Shown here piece after piece: positions 9,097-19,093 of a stretch of DNA of 64,000 bases. The translations under genes and the position numbers were made by a program. A model generated the notes under the pieces. The model saw only the letters and a program-made list of their open reading frames with translations, was not told the DNA's origin and made no database searches. The stretch is from CAVWGP01 sp963754645. Lineage in GTDB: Bacteria > Pseudomonadota > Alphaproteobacteria > Bin65. Where the stretch lies: assembly GCA_963754645.1 (NCBI GenBank), contig CAVWGP010000011.1:1-64000 (forward strand), written 5' to 3'. Within the stretch, counting starts at the first letter, position 1. Every line of letters begins with the position of its first letter.

Positions 9097-10041
9097 ATGG
9101 CCGTCACGCTCCAGATCGTCCTGCCGGTATTCGGCTTGATCCTGCTCGGCTATTTCACCGGGCGGAGCAAGCTGATGCCGGCGGCGGGTGTCGCCGCGAT
9201 CAGCAATTTCTGCCTCTATATCGCGATCCCGGCATTGCTGGTCCGCTCCATCCAGGGCGTCGATCTCGCCAAGGTCGATATCGGCATCATGCTGGCATTT
9301 TTCGGCGGCGGCACGGTGCATTTCTTTTTTTGCATGGCGGTGGGCCGTCTTCTGTTTCGCCTGCCGCGCGACGATCTCGGCGTTTTCGCCGGCACCGCCA
9401 CCTACGGCAATCTGGTCCTGATCGGTATTCCGCTGCTTTATCTCGCCTTCGGCGAGCCGGGCGTCCTGCCGCTCATGCTGCTGGTCGCGTTCCACCCGCT
9501 GGTCTTTTTCACCCTGCCGACGCTCGTCGTCGAGGCGGCGCGCAGCGCGGAAATCAAGCCGCTGCGCATTCTCCGGCAAAGCGCGCGGGCGCTGGTGCGC
9601 CATCCGGTGATGGTGAGCATGGCGGTGGCCGTGGGCTGGGCGCTGACCGGCATCGGCTTCCATCCGCTGTTCGACCGCATGCTCGTCATGCTCGGCCAGG
9701 CCGCGCCGCCGACCGCGCTGTTCGCGCTCGGCGCCTCGCTCGCGCATTACACGGTGCGCGGCTCGCTCGCCCAAGTGGCGGCGATTACCGTCTTGAAGCT
9801 CGCCGTCATGCCGGTGTTCGTCTATGTCGCCGCGCAATACGTGCTGCGCCTCGATCCGCTCTCGACCGCGATCGCGACGATCGGCGCCACCATGCCGGCC
9901 GGCGTCAACGCCTTTTTGATCGCGCAATATTTCAAGCTCAATCTCGCCCGCGCCGCCGCCGCCGTCATCGCCTCGACCGCGCTCGCCGCCTTCACCAGCG
10001 CCGCGCTGCTGGCGTGGTTCTTGCCGCAGATTCAAAAATGA
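9097..10041 (+). CDS. AEC-family transporter (auxin efflux carrier type)
   Basis: A 314-residue inner-membrane protein with about ten hydrophobic segments in two halves. The start is typical of the family (VLPVFGLILLGYFTGRSK), and NFCLYIAIPALL is the conserved first-half motif. Bacterial AEC proteins carry small carboxylates such as malonate or malate. The gene begins 28 bases after the amidohydrolase stop on the same strand, supporting co-transcription with it. The 3' end abuts purD on the opposite strand, 7 bases apart. Confidence 0.85.
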   Translation: MAVTLQIVLPVFGLILLGYFTGRSKLMPAAGVAAISNFCLYIAIPALLVRSIQGVDLAKVDIGIMLAFFGGGTVHFFFCMAVGRLLFRLPRDDLGVFAGTATYGNLVLIGIPLLYLAFGEPGVLPLMLLVAFHPLVFFTLPTLVVEAARSAEIKPLRILRQSARALVRHPVMVSMAVAVGWALTGIGFHPLFDRMLVMLGQAAPPTALFALGASLAHYTVRGSLAQVAAITVLKLAVMPVFVYVAAQYVLRLDPLSTAIATIGATMPAGVNAFLIAQYFKLNLARAAAAVIASTALAAFTSAALLAWFLPQIQK

Positions 10042-10048
10042 CGGTGCC

Positions 10049-11321
10049 CTACCGCCCCAGCGCGCGCCAGGCGATGTCGCGGCGGCAGAAGCCTTGCGGC
10101 CAGTCGATCAGGTCGATGGCGCGATAGGCGCGGTCGCGGGCTTCGGCCACTGTCTTGCCCGTGGCCGTGACCCCGAGCACGCGGCCGCCGGCGGCGAAGA
10201 TGCGGCCGTCGCGCGCAATCGTTCCGGAATGGAAGATCGTGACACCCTCGACGGCGCCGGCGCGGTCGAGGCCGCGGATTTCAGTGTCCGTCGCGTAGGC
10301 GCCGGGATAGCCCTTAGCCGCCATGACGACGCAGATCGCCGGATCGGGATACCAGCGAAGATGGAAGTTCTTGAGCTCGCCGTCGCGCGCCGCGATGAGC
10401 GCCGGCAACACGTCGGACATGAGCCGCGCCATCAAGCGGCTGGCATTCGGGATCGCCGAAGCGGACGTTGAACTCGATGAGCTCAGGCCCCGCTTTCGTC
10501 ACCATCAGCCCGGCATAGAGAATGCCCTTGAACGGCGTGCCCGCCGCCTTCATGCCGGCGACCGCGGGCTGGAAGATTTTTTCCAGCGTCGCGCGCTCGA
10601 CCTCGGGTGTCACCACGGGAGCCGGCGAATAGGCGCCCATGCCGCCGGTGTTGGGGCCGGTGTCGCCGTCGCCGGCGCGTTTGTGGTCTTGCGCCGAAGC
10701 GAGCGGGATGACGTGATCGCCATCGACCAGCGCCAGCATGCTGGCCTCCTCGCCTTCGAGGAACGCCTCGACGACGATGGCGGCGCCGGCCTCGCCGAAG
10801 CGCCTGGCGCCCATCATGTCATCGACCGCGGCCAGCGCCTCGGCGACCGTCATCGCGACGACGACGCCCTTGCCCGCGGCAAGCCCATCGGCCTTGACGA
10901 CGATGGGCGCGCCTTGGGCGCGAATGTAATCCTTGGCCTTGGCCGCGTCGGTGAAGCGGCCATAGGCCGCCGTGGGGATGCCGTGCTTGGCGCAGAAATC
11001 CTTGGTGAAGCCCTTGGAGCCTTCGAGCCGCGCGGCGGCCGCGCTCGGCCCGAAGGCCTTGATCCCCGCCGCTTCGAGCCGATCGACCAGGCCGGCCACC
11101 AGCGGCGCCTCGGGGCCGACCACGACGAAATCGATCTTGCTGTCGCGCGCGAAGCGCAGGATGCCCTCGATGTCCTCGGCCACGATCGGAACGCAAGTCG
11201 CTTCCTGGGCGATCCCGGCATTGCCGGGCGCGCAATAGAGCGCGCGGCACAGCGGCGACGCCTTGATCGCCCAGCACAGCGCGTGTTCGCGCCCGCCCGA
11301 TCCCACGACCAATATGTTCAT
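10049..11321 (-). pseudogene. purD: Phosphoribosylamine-glycine ligase, interrupted by a single-base frameshift
   Basis: PurD makes GAR from phosphoribosylamine, glycine and ATP in purine synthesis. The N-terminus (MNILVVGSGGREHA), the ATP-grasp core (IVVKADGLAAGKGV) and IEFNVRFGDPECQ are intact from 11321 downward. Just after FGDPECQPL the frame runs into unrelated residues, while the expected continuation (MARLMSDVLPALIAARDG) is in another frame to the stop at 10049. Removing one A from the AA at 10434-10435 restores a continuous 423-residue PurD of normal length. The gene is otherwise perfectly conserved, so an assembly indel is likelier than a dead gene. It diverges from xseA across 40 bases. 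Confidence 0.9.
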
Positions 11322-11361
11322 CCGCTTTGCGCTCTCGCTCTGCCTCCTGCTACATAGAACC

Positions 11362-12816
11362 ATGAGCGAAGCGACGGCAACCCTCGGCGTTCCGGAGGCT
11401 GGGCATAACCGCCCGGCACTCTCGGTATCCGAGCTGTCGCAAGCCTTGAAGCGCGTCGTCGAGGGCGAATTCGACCATGTGCGGGTGCGCGGCGAGATTT
11501 CCGGCTTCAAGCGCCACACCTCGGGGCACCTGTATTTCGCGCTCAAGGACGAGAGCGCGGTAATCGACGCGGTGTGCTGGAAGGGCACGGCGCCGCGCCT
11601 CTCGGTCAAGCCCGAGGACGGCATGGAGGTGATCGCCACCGGCCGCCTCACCACCTACGCCGCGCGCTCGAAATACCAGATCGTCGTCGAAAGCATCGAG
11701 CTGGCCGGCGCCGGCGCGCTGCTGAAACTGCTCGAAGACCGCAGGCGCAAACTCGCCGCCGAAGGCTTGTTCGACGCCGACCGGAAGAAACCGATCCCCT
11801 ATTTGCCCACCGTCATCGGCGTCATCACTTCGCCGACCGGCGCCGTGATCCGCGATATCCTGCATCGCCTGGCCGACCGTTTCCCACGGCGCGTGCTGAT
11901 CTGGCCGGTGGCCGTGCAAGGCGAGGGCGCCGCCGAGCAAGTCGCGCACGCCATCCGCGGGTTCAACGACATCGCGCCGGGCGGCGCCGTGCCGCGCCCC
12001 GATGTGCTGATCGTGGCGCGCGGCGGCGGCAGCCTCGAAGATCTCTGGGCCTTCAACGAGGAAGCCGTGGTGCGCGCCGCGGCGGCTTCGGCCATTCCGC
12101 TGATCTCCGCCGTCGGCCACGAGACCGACACGACCTTGATCGATTTCGCCTCCGACAAGCGCGCGCCGACGCCGACCGCGGCGGCGGAAATGGCGGTCCC
12201 GGTGCGCGCCGAGCTGATGGCGCAGAACTTCGAATTCGGCCGCCGCATGGTGAGCGCCATGGCGCGCCATATCGAAGAGCGCCGGCTGCAATTGCGCGCG
12301 CTGGCCGGCGAGCTGCCGGATTTGCGCGCGCTTCTCGGCCACGCCCAGCAGCGGCTCGACGATTGGAGCGAGCGGCTTGGCAACGGCTTGATCGGCCTGG
12401 TTCGGCTGCGCGGCCAGCAATTGGGCCGCGTTGCCGGCGGGCTCAGGCGCGGCACGCTCGATCAAGCCATCGCGCGCGGCCGGGAGCGCACGGCGGAACT
12501 GTCGGCGCGGCTGCCCGGCCTGGCGCGCCGGCACATCGCCGATCTCCATCAGCGCCTGGCGACGCAATCGCAACTGCTCGATTCCTATTCTTACGAACGC
12601 GTGCTGGATCGCGGCTTCGCCCTGGTGCGCGATGCCGCGGGCGGGCCGATCACCGGCATCAAGGGCGCCAAGCCGGGCGCCGATGTCGCGATCCGCTTCC
12701 GCGACGGCGAGGCGGCGGCGCGCATTCTCGGCGACGCCGAACCGGGCGGCGTCAAACCTGCGCCGAAGCGCGGCGGCAAGCGCGGACGCGACGACGATCA
12801 AGGAACGCTGCTATGA
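11362..12816 (+). CDS. xseA: Exodeoxyribonuclease VII large subunit
   Basis: A 484-residue protein. An N-terminal OB-fold (LSVSELSQALKRVVEGEFDHV, GHLYFALKD) is followed by the nuclease domain with GVITSPTGAVIRDI, ARGGGSLEDLWAFN and SAVGHETDTTL, all conserved in XseA. The middle contains the family's helical coiled region, and the C-terminus is basic. With XseB it degrades single-stranded DNA into oligonucleotides. XseB is not in the window. The start follows 40 bases after the divergent purD start. The stop overlaps the next gene (ATGA, 4 bases), so the M23 peptidase gene is translationally coupled. Confidence 0.95.
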   Translation: MSEATATLGVPEAGHNRPALSVSELSQALKRVVEGEFDHVRVRGEISGFKRHTSGHLYFALKDESAVIDAVCWKGTAPRLSVKPEDGMEVIATGRLTTYAARSKYQIVVESIELAGAGALLKLLEDRRRKLAAEGLFDADRKKPIPYLPTVIGVITSPTGAVIRDILHRLADRFPRRVLIWPVAVQGEGAAEQVAHAIRGFNDIAPGGAVPRPDVLIVARGGGSLEDLWAFNEEAVVRAAAASAIPLISAVGHETDTTLIDFASDKRAPTPTAAAEMAVPVRAELMAQNFEFGRRMVSAMARHIEERRLQLRALAGELPDLRALLGHAQQRLDDWSERLGNGLIGLVRLRGQQLGRVAGGLRRGTLDQAIARGRERTAELSARLPGLARRHIADLHQRLATQSQLLDSYSYERVLDRGFALVRDAAGGPITGIKGAKPGADVAIRFRDGEAAARILGDAEPGGVKPAPKRGGKRGRDDDQGTLL

Positions 12817-13658
12817 AACGAATTCGATCGATCGCTTTCATATTGGCCGGCGCGGTATTCGCCTTGCCGGCGTCCGCGCAAGTGCCGCTGACCTTGGACG
12901 GCAAACTCACCCAGGGCGCACTCGTCATCGGCAAGACAATCGCCGGCGCCAAAGTCAGGCTCGACGACAAGGAGATCAGGGTCGACGACAGTGGCGGCTT
13001 CGCGCTCGGTTTCGCGCACGACGCCAAGCCGAGTGCTATTCTCGTCGTCACGGCGCCCGACGGCAAAAGCGAAACGCGCAGCCTCGCGGTCACGCCGCGC
13101 CGCTATGCCGTGCAGCGCATCGACGGCGTGCCGCAGCACTATGTCGAGCCGCCGCCCGAAGTGATGAAGCGGCTGGAGGAGGAATACCATCTCGTGCGCC
13201 GCGCGCGCGAAACCGACAGCCGCCTGCCCTTCTACCGCACCGGCTTCATCTGGCCCGCGGCCGGCCGCATGTCCGGCGTTTATGGCAGCCAGCGCATCGT
13301 CAACGGCAAGCCGCTGCGGCCGCATTTCGGCGTCAACGTCGCGGCGCCAACAGGCACGCCGGTGCATGCCTCGGCCGCGGGCAAAGTGACGCTCGCCCAT
13401 CCGGATCTCTATTTTTCCGGCAAGACCGTCATCATCGATCACGGCCTCGGCGTTTCCACCGTATACATCCACATGAACGATCTCGCCGTCGCCACCGGCG
13501 ACGAGGTGCGCCAGGGGCAGAAGATCGGCACCATCGGCTCCACCGGCCGCTCCACCGGGCCGCATCTGCATTGGGGGCTCAACTGGTATCAGGACTATCT
13601 CGATCCATCGACGATCGCCGGCCCGATGCCGGGCGGCGCGGCGAAAAAAACGCGGTAG
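12813..13658 (+). CDS. Secreted M23-family metallopeptidase (LytM/peptidoglycan endopeptidase)
   Basis: A 281-residue protein with a Sec signal peptide (about residues 1-22, ending PASAQ). A beta-rich N-terminal domain of ~120 residues precedes the M23 domain. The zinc ligands are the histidine in RPHFGVNV with a downstream aspartate, and the HLH of GPHLHWGLNW. Enzymes of this group cleave peptidoglycan cross-bridges or act as LytM-type activators in the periplasm. The start codon overlaps the xseA stop, an arrangement I believe is common in alphaproteobacteria. No residue of the zinc site appears to be missing. Confidence 0.9.
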   Translation: MKRIRSIAFILAGAVFALPASAQVPLTLDGKLTQGALVIGKTIAGAKVRLDDKEIRVDDSGGFALGFAHDAKPSAILVVTAPDGKSETRSLAVTPRRYAVQRIDGVPQHYVEPPPEVMKRLEEEYHLVRRARETDSRLPFYRTGFIWPAAGRMSGVYGSQRIVNGKPLRPHFGVNVAAPTGTPVHASAAGKVTLAHPDLYFSGKTVIIDHGLGVSTVYIHMNDLAVATGDEVRQGQKIGTIGSTGRSTGPHLHWGLNWYQDYLDPSTIAGPMPGGAAKKTR

Positions 13659-13779
13659 GGCTGGAAAATAACATCGTGCTATGAAGCCTGTCCGACTCTT
13701 ACCGACGGTCCAGTGCCTTGACTCTCGATTCTAGCCGCGCGGGCGCGCGCAGCGCGCCGTTGCGCCGCAACCGCCGCGC

Positions 13780-14970
13780 ATGAGCATCGACGCCGCACCG
13801 GGCGCCGCCACGACGCCGGCCTTTCGCCGCGCCGTGTTCTACGTCGCCGGTTTCGATATCGTCGGCCCGCGCTTCTACCATCTGATGTTCAAGCGCGGCT
13901 TGGCGCAGGATTCGTCGCTTTATGGGCGAAAATACGCGATGCAGGATCTGCCCGCCGAGCCCCAGGTCGGCAAAGCCTGGCGGATCGCGACGCGCGACGG
14001 CGAGCGACCGGTCGAAGTCGTCTATTCGATCCTCACGCCCTATGAGCAGATCGTCCGCTCCTACCGCCGCAATGCGATTTGGGTGGGCCGCGCTTGGCTC
14101 CTCACGCTCTTTGCCTATCTCCGCCACGGCATTCTGGCGCGCAGCCTTGTCTATAGTTGGCGCAACGGCTTGCTGCTGGTTTATGCATTCCTGCTGATTC
14201 TCGGATTCGTAGCACTCGGCGCCGCCATCGGCTATTTCGGCCTGCGAACCGCGTGGCCCGAAAGCCCGCTATGGCTGCGCTTGCCGCTCGCCGCCGCCGC
14301 CGGCTTGCTGGTGCTGCAATTGGGATTGCGCCTGGAAAACCGGACCTTTGCCGGCTTTCTTCTGTCGTCGATGTTCACCGGCCTACAGCAGGCCGCGGGG
14401 CGGCGGCCCGATCTCGACGCGATCATCGACGGCTTCGCCCGCCACATCGTCGAAGCCGCGACGCGCGAACGCTGGGACGAGATTCTCATTGTCGGCCACA
14501 GCTCGGGCACCATGATGGCCATCGACGTGGCGGCGCAAATCGTCGGCCAGGCGGCGCGCTTTCAGGGCGCCAAGATTTCGCTCCTCACGCTCGGCGCCAC
14601 CGACGGAGTGGTTGCCGGATACAAACACGCGCGCCGCCAGCGCGCGGCGCTGGCACTCGCCGCCACGACGACGGACCTGACCTGGATCGAGTTCCATTCC
14701 AACCGCGATTGGGTCGGCCATGGCGGCGGCAACCGCATCAAAGTGACGGGCATCGATCTCGGCGGCATGCCGCAGATCGGGCCCAGGATGATGCGGCTCA
14801 GCGTCAAGGATTTCTATTCGGCCGAGCGCCGGCGCAAGCTGAAGTTCAATCCTTTCGAGCGGCATTTCGATTATCTCAAATCGGGCGACCGGCCGTCGCG
14901 CTACAGTTTTTTTCGCATCGTCTGCGCGGCGACGCCGCTGGCCGCGACGGTGGACGCCGATCCGCGCTAG
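13780..14970 (+). CDS. Membrane protein with an alpha/beta-hydrolase-like GxSxG segment
   Basis: A 396-residue protein. A short N-terminal soluble part (FYVAGFDIVGPRFYHLMFKRG) is followed by two or three hydrophobic spans at about residues 125-195. A soluble domain then carries ILIVGHSSGTMMAIDVA, where GHSSG fits the nucleophile elbow of serine hydrolases. I place no more specific function on it. It is not obviously part of the neighbouring operons. The 3' end overlaps the end of lpxK on the opposite strand by 4 bases. The hydrolase idea rests on the GxSxG alone; the Asp and His of a triad cannot be assigned. Confidence 0.6.
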   Translation: MSIDAAPGAATTPAFRRAVFYVAGFDIVGPRFYHLMFKRGLAQDSSLYGRKYAMQDLPAEPQVGKAWRIATRDGERPVEVVYSILTPYEQIVRSYRRNAIWVGRAWLLTLFAYLRHGILARSLVYSWRNGLLLVYAFLLILGFVALGAAIGYFGLRTAWPESPLWLRLPLAAAAGLLVLQLGLRLENRTFAGFLLSSMFTGLQQAAGRRPDLDAIIDGFARHIVEAATRERWDEILIVGHSSGTMMAIDVAAQIVGQAARFQGAKISLLTLGATDGVVAGYKHARRQRAALALAATTTDLTWIEFHSNRDWVGHGGGNRIKVTGIDLGGMPQIGPRMMRLSVKDFYSAERRRKLKFNPFERHFDYLKSGDRPSRYSFFRIVCAATPLAATVDADPR

Positions 14971-15950
14971 GTTCGGCCGGAAATTTTTGCCGCGAACAAT
15001 CCCGCCAAGCGCGCTTCGACCGCGGCGGGCGTTGCCCATTCGACGCGGATCGCCAGCGCCTCGACCATGCGCCGCGCCTCGGCGGGCAAGCGCACGAAAT
15101 CCTTTTCGGTCGTCACCGGCACGGCGCCGCGCTCGCTCGCGATCTCGCAAGCGAGCATGATGTCGCTTTCCGAGAAGGCGTGGTGATCGGGAAACGGAAT
15201 CGCTTCCGCCAATTCGGCGCCGAGCCCCTTCAACGTGGCAAAGAATTTGTCGGGCCGCCCGATGCCGCAGAACGCGACGACCTTCTTGCCGGCGAAGCGC
15301 GCACCCGCCGCGTTGGGCACGATGCGCGCCTCGAACACCGGCTTGCCGGCGCAATGCGGCCGCGCCTCGGCCGTGTCGTCGCCGATCAGCACCACGGCAT
15401 CGGCGCGCGCCATGCCGGCGGCAATCGGCTCGCGCAGCGGGCCTGCCGGCAAGACGCGCCCATTGCCGAAACCGTAGCCGCCATCGACGACGACGAGCGA
15501 CAAATCCTTGACCAGCGCCGGATTTTGAAAACCGTCGTCCATGACGATGCAATCGGCGCCGGCGGCCACGGCGGCCTTGGCGCCGGCGGCGCGATCGCGC
15601 GCCACCCATGTCGGCGCCGCCCGCGCGAGCAGCAACGGCTCATCGCCGACCGCCTTGAAATCATGGCGCTCCACGTCAACGCGCAGCGGCCCGGCTTCGC
15701 GGCCGCGATAGCCGCGCGTCAGGAAATGCGGCGAGCGGCCCAGCGCCACGAGCATTCGGGCGAGCGCGATCGCGGTCGGCGTCTTGCCGGCGCCGCCGAC
15801 GCTGATATTGCCGACGCAGATCACCGGCACCGGCGCGCGCCAGCCCGGGCGCTTGACGCGCTGCCGCGTGGCCAGCGCATAGACGCAGCCCGCCGGCAAC
15901 AGCAGCGTCGACAAGACGCGGCGGCTCGACCAGAAATCAGGCGGCCGCAT
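14967..15950 (-). CDS. lpxK: Tetraacyldisaccharide 4'-kinase of lipid A synthesis
   Basis: A 327-residue protein with an N-terminal membrane-anchoring segment and the LpxK P-loop GNISVGGAGKTPTA at about residues 47-60. Further LpxK features are LTRGYRG, DDGFQNP and the late FPDHHAFSESD. LpxK phosphorylates the 4' position of lipid IV-A precursor at the inner membrane. The start overlaps the end of waaA by 14 bases, so both are read as one transcript in the order msbA-like, waaA, lpxK. Confidence 0.95.
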   Translation of the reverse strand: MRPPDFWSSRRVLSTLLLPAGCVYALATRQRVKRPGWRAPVPVICVGNISVGGAGKTPTAIALARMLVALGRSPHFLTRGYRGREAGPLRVDVERHDFKAVGDEPLLLARAAPTWVARDRAAGAKAAVAAGADCIVMDDGFQNPALVKDLSLVVVDGGYGFGNGRVLPAGPLREPIAAGMARADAVVLIGDDTAEARPHCAGKPVFEARIVPNAAGARFAGKKVVAFCGIGRPDKFFATLKGLGAELAEAIPFPDHHAFSESDIMLACEIASERGAVPVTTEKDFVRLPAEARRMVEALAIRVEWATPAAVEARLAGLFAAKISGRT

Positions 15951-17233
15951 GGCGCACTCGGCGCGGCGCGGCGGCGCCGGACAGCATCGGCTCTAGCTGC
16001 ACCATGATGCGATCGAGCGCGCCGCGCTCGGCCTCGGCGACGCGGCGCGCCGATTCCGCCATCGTCCGCCGCCGCTCGGGCTCGCGAAACAGCAGCGGCG
16101 AGCGTGTCGGCGAGATCGGCGGCGCCGGTCACTGGCGACGCGGCATCGGCGGCGTCGAAGCCGGCGATCACGGCGGCGAAATTGTGCATATGCGGGCCGT
16201 GCAAGATCGGGCAGCCGAGCAACGCCGGCTCGATCGGATTCTGCCCGCCATGCGGGATCAGCGAGCCGCCGACCAGGGCCGCCGCGGCGACGCGATAGAA
16301 CAAGCCGAGTTCGCCCATCGTGTCGGCAACGTAGATATCGGCGCCGGCCGGACCTTCGCCGGCCGAACGCCGGCGCACCGCGAGACCGAGCGCTTGCAAA
16401 GTCTGCTGCATCGCCGCACCCTTCTCGGGATGGCGCGGCGCCGCGATGGTAAGCAGGTTCGGCATCGGCGCCTTCAGCGCGCGATGCGCCTCGGCGACAA
16501 CGGCGTCTTCGCCGGGATGGATGCTGGCGGCGAGCCAAACCGGCCGTTCGCCGATTTCGGCGCGCAAAGCGGCGAGCTTCGCCTCGTCCGCCGGCAACGC
16601 GGGCGCGGAATATTTGAGATTGCCGGGCATTGCGACACGGCGCGCGCCGAGGCGGCGATAGCGTTCGGCATCGGCCTCGGATTGCGCCAGGACGAGATCG
16701 AAAGCGCCGATCAAGGATGTGGCCAGGCCCGGCCAGCGCCGCCAGCCGCGATACGAGCGATCCGACATGCGCGCATTGAGCAAAGCGAGCGGAATGCCGC
16801 GCCGCGCGGTTTCGCTGACGAGGCAGGGCCATATTTCCAACTCGACCCAAAGTGCCAGATCGGGCCGCCAATGATCGAGGAAGCCGCGCACCCAGGGCGC
16901 GAGATCGACCGGCACGAATTGATGCAGCGCGCGCGGCGGCAAGCGCTCCGCCATGATGCGGGCCGAGGTGACGGTCCCCGTCGTCACCACGATATTGAGT
17001 TCGATGTCGCGCGCCAGCAGCCGTTCGATCAGCGGCAACACGCTGCGCGCCTCGCCGACGCTGGCGCCGTAAATCCAGGCGAGCCGGCCGGCGGGACGAT
17101 CGAGCCCGGCGCGCCCCATGCGCTCGCCCAGCCGTTCGCCGTCCTCCTTGCCGCGCGCCAGGCGGCGCTTCAACACATAGCGCAGGACCGGCGGCGCCAC
17201 GGTTGAAACAGCCCGGTAAAGTGCCAGCATCAT
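15937..17233 (-). pseudogene. waaA: Kdo transferase, C-terminal part displaced by a frameshift
   Basis: WaaA (KdtA) adds Kdo to lipid IV-A. The protein is recognisable from residue 1 through the two Rossmann domains (YGASVGEARS, WVELEIWP, NLKYSAP, GGSLIPHGGQNPIEPA). Near 16090-16100 the frame leaves conserved sequence after ADLADTLAA. The expected tail (LFREPERRRTMAESARRVAE, ending RVRHAAA) runs in another frame to a TGA at 15937-15939. Removing one base restores a 431-residue protein of normal length. Because Kdo addition is normally needed with lpxK and the rest is conserved, I read this as a consensus indel. The gene starts 15 bases after the msbA-like stop. Confidence 0.88.
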
Positions 17234-17248
17234 GGCGCGCCGGCGGCG

Positions 17249-19093
17249 CTAGGACGCGCGGGCCGCGAGCAAGGCCGGCTCGGCGCTTTCGCCGGATTGC
17301 ATCGCATAAAGCGAGGCATAGAGGCCGTGCTTGGCGAGCAACTCGCGATGCGTGCCGGACTCGCGCAGCGCCGCCGCTTCGAGCACATAGATAAGGTCGG
17401 CGTCGATGACCGTCGAAAGCCGGTGCGCGATCACGATCGTGGTGCGGCCGAGCATCAATTGCTTGAGCGCGGCTTGCACTTGCCGCTCGGACTCGCTGTC
17501 GAGCGCCGAGGTCGCTTCATCAAGCAGCAGGATCGGCGCGTTCTTGAGAATGGCGCGGGCGATGGCGACGCGTTGGCGCTGGCCGCCCGAGAGCTTCGCG
17601 CCGAGCCCGCCGACGCGCGTCGCGTATCCGTCGGGCAGGCCGACGATGAAATCATGCGCCGCCGCCGATTTTGCCGCGGCCACGATCTCGGCCTCGCTCG
17701 CATCCGGCTTGCCATAGGCGATGTTGGCGCGGATCGTGTCGTCGAACAGATTCGTCTCCTGGCTCACCAAGCCGATCGCGGCGCGCAGCGATTCGATCGT
17801 CGCATCGCGCACGTCGTGGCCGTCGATCGTGACGGCGCCCTGGTCCACGTCATAGAAACGCGGAATGAGATTGAGGATCGTCGTCTTCCCCGCGCCCGAG
17901 GGGCCGACCAGGGCGACCGTTTTGCCCGCCGGAAAATCGAGCGTGACGCCGCCCAAGGCCGGCGCGCCGCTGCGATAGGCGAAATGCACGTTGTCGAAGC
18001 GCACCGCGCCGGGCCCCTTGGCGAGCGGCTTGGCGCCGGGCCTGTTTTGAATCTTCGGCTCGATATCGAGCACGGCGAAAATGCGCTCGGCCGCCGGCAA
18101 TGCATCCTGCAGATTGGCGTTGAGCTTGGCGAGCTTGCGCACCGGCTCGTAAGCGAGCAGCAGGGCGCCGATGAAGGCGACGAAAGTGCCCGGCGTGCGC
18201 CCGCCCTCGATCACCTGCCAGCCGCCATAGAGCAGCACCGCGACGATCGCGAGCCCGGCCATGAATTCGAGCAGCGGATCGGAGGTGGCGCGGGTGCGCG
18301 AGGCGCGGAAGTTCAGGCGGAACAGCGTGTCGATGACGCCGTCGGCGCGCGCCGCCTCGTAGCGCTCCATGCCGTAGGCCTTGACGTGGCGCACGCCGGT
18401 GAAGCTTTCGTCGAGCACGGTCGTGAACTGCGCCATTTCGGCCTGGGTGTTGGCCGACACTTTTCGCATCTTGCGGCCGAGATTGGCGATCGGCCAGAAA
18501 GCGAGCGGAAAGATGAAGAAGCTGACCGCAGCCAAGACCCAATCGGTGTAGAACATGTAGCCGACGAGGCCGATCACGGCGAGCGTGTCGCGTCCGATGC
18601 CGGTGAAGGTGTCGGCGAACACGGTGCGCAGCTTGTAGGCATCCGACAGGAACGACGACAGCAGCGTGCCGCTCGACGTGTTGTGGAAATGATCGAGATC
18701 GGCGCGCATCAGCCGCGCGAACATCGCGCTCTGGATATCGGCCACGGCGCGGTGGCCGATATAGTTCATCAGGATTTCGCCGATATAGGTCGAGGCCGCC
18801 TTGACCGCGAAGACGGCGACGATGCCGGCCGCGAGAAAATACAGCGGCCGCATCGTGCCGCCGAGAAACGCGCCGTCGGCGAGCGGCCGGAGGAAATCGG
18901 CCAGCACGACGGTGCACGCCGCCGCGGCGCCCATGAAAACGAAGGCGACGACGATGCGCCACGTATGTTTCGCCAGGTAATCGCGCAGCAGCCGGCGCAC
19001 CGGCGGCCAGGTCTGCCGGTAGAGCGCCAGGCCTTTCGGCTTTTTCGGCGCCGGCGCGTTGGGTGTCGCTTGGCTCACGATCTCGGCTCTCAC
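17249..19093 (-). CDS. MsbA-like lipid exporter ABC transporter (fused TMD-NBD)
   Basis: A 614-residue half-size exporter: six hydrophobic spans in the first ~340 residues, then an ATPase domain. The Walker A GPSGAGKTT is near residue 395, the signature is LSGGQRQRVAIARA, and LLLDEATSALD is the Walker B. Its position directly upstream of waaA and lpxK makes lipid A-core flipping from the inner to the outer leaflet of the inner membrane the most likely job. Other ABC exporters share this architecture, so the symbol msbA is withheld. The start overlaps the end of the phosphatase-like gene by 4 bases. Confidence 0.88.
   Translation of the reverse strand: MRAEIVSQATPNAPAPKKPKGLALYRQTWPPVRRLLRDYLAKHTWRIVVAFVFMGAAAACTVVLADFLRPLADGAFLGGTMRPLYFLAAGIVAVFAVKAASTYIGEILMNYIGHRAVADIQSAMFARLMRADLDHFHNTSSGTLLSSFLSDAYKLRTVFADTFTGIGRDTLAVIGLVGYMFYTDWVLAAVSFFIFPLAFWPIANLGRKMRKVSANTQAEMAQFTTVLDESFTGVRHVKAYGMERYEAARADGVIDTLFRLNFRASRTRATSDPLLEFMAGLAIVAVLLYGGWQVIEGGRTPGTFVAFIGALLLAYEPVRKLAKLNANLQDALPAAERIFAVLDIEPKIQNRPGAKPLAKGPGAVRFDNVHFAYRSGAPALGGVTLDFPAGKTVALVGPSGAGKTTILNLIPRFYDVDQGAVTIDGHDVRDATIESLRAAIGLVSQETNLFDDTIRANIAYGKPDASEAEIVAAAKSAAAHDFIVGLPDGYATRVGGLGAKLSGGQRQRVAIARAILKNAPILLLDEATSALDSESERQVQAALKQLMLGRTTIVIAHRLSTVIDADLIYVLEAAALRESGTHRELLAKHGLYASLYAMQSGESAEPALLAARAS

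Noticed and set aside
10314..10440. Possible programmed frameshift in purD
   Set aside because: No slippery heptamer or stimulating structure is evident, and PurD is not known to use recoding; an indel error is simpler.
11574..12810. Long upstream extension of the M23 peptidase frame
   Set aside because: It is the +1 shadow of xseA; the signal peptide at 12813 marks the true start.
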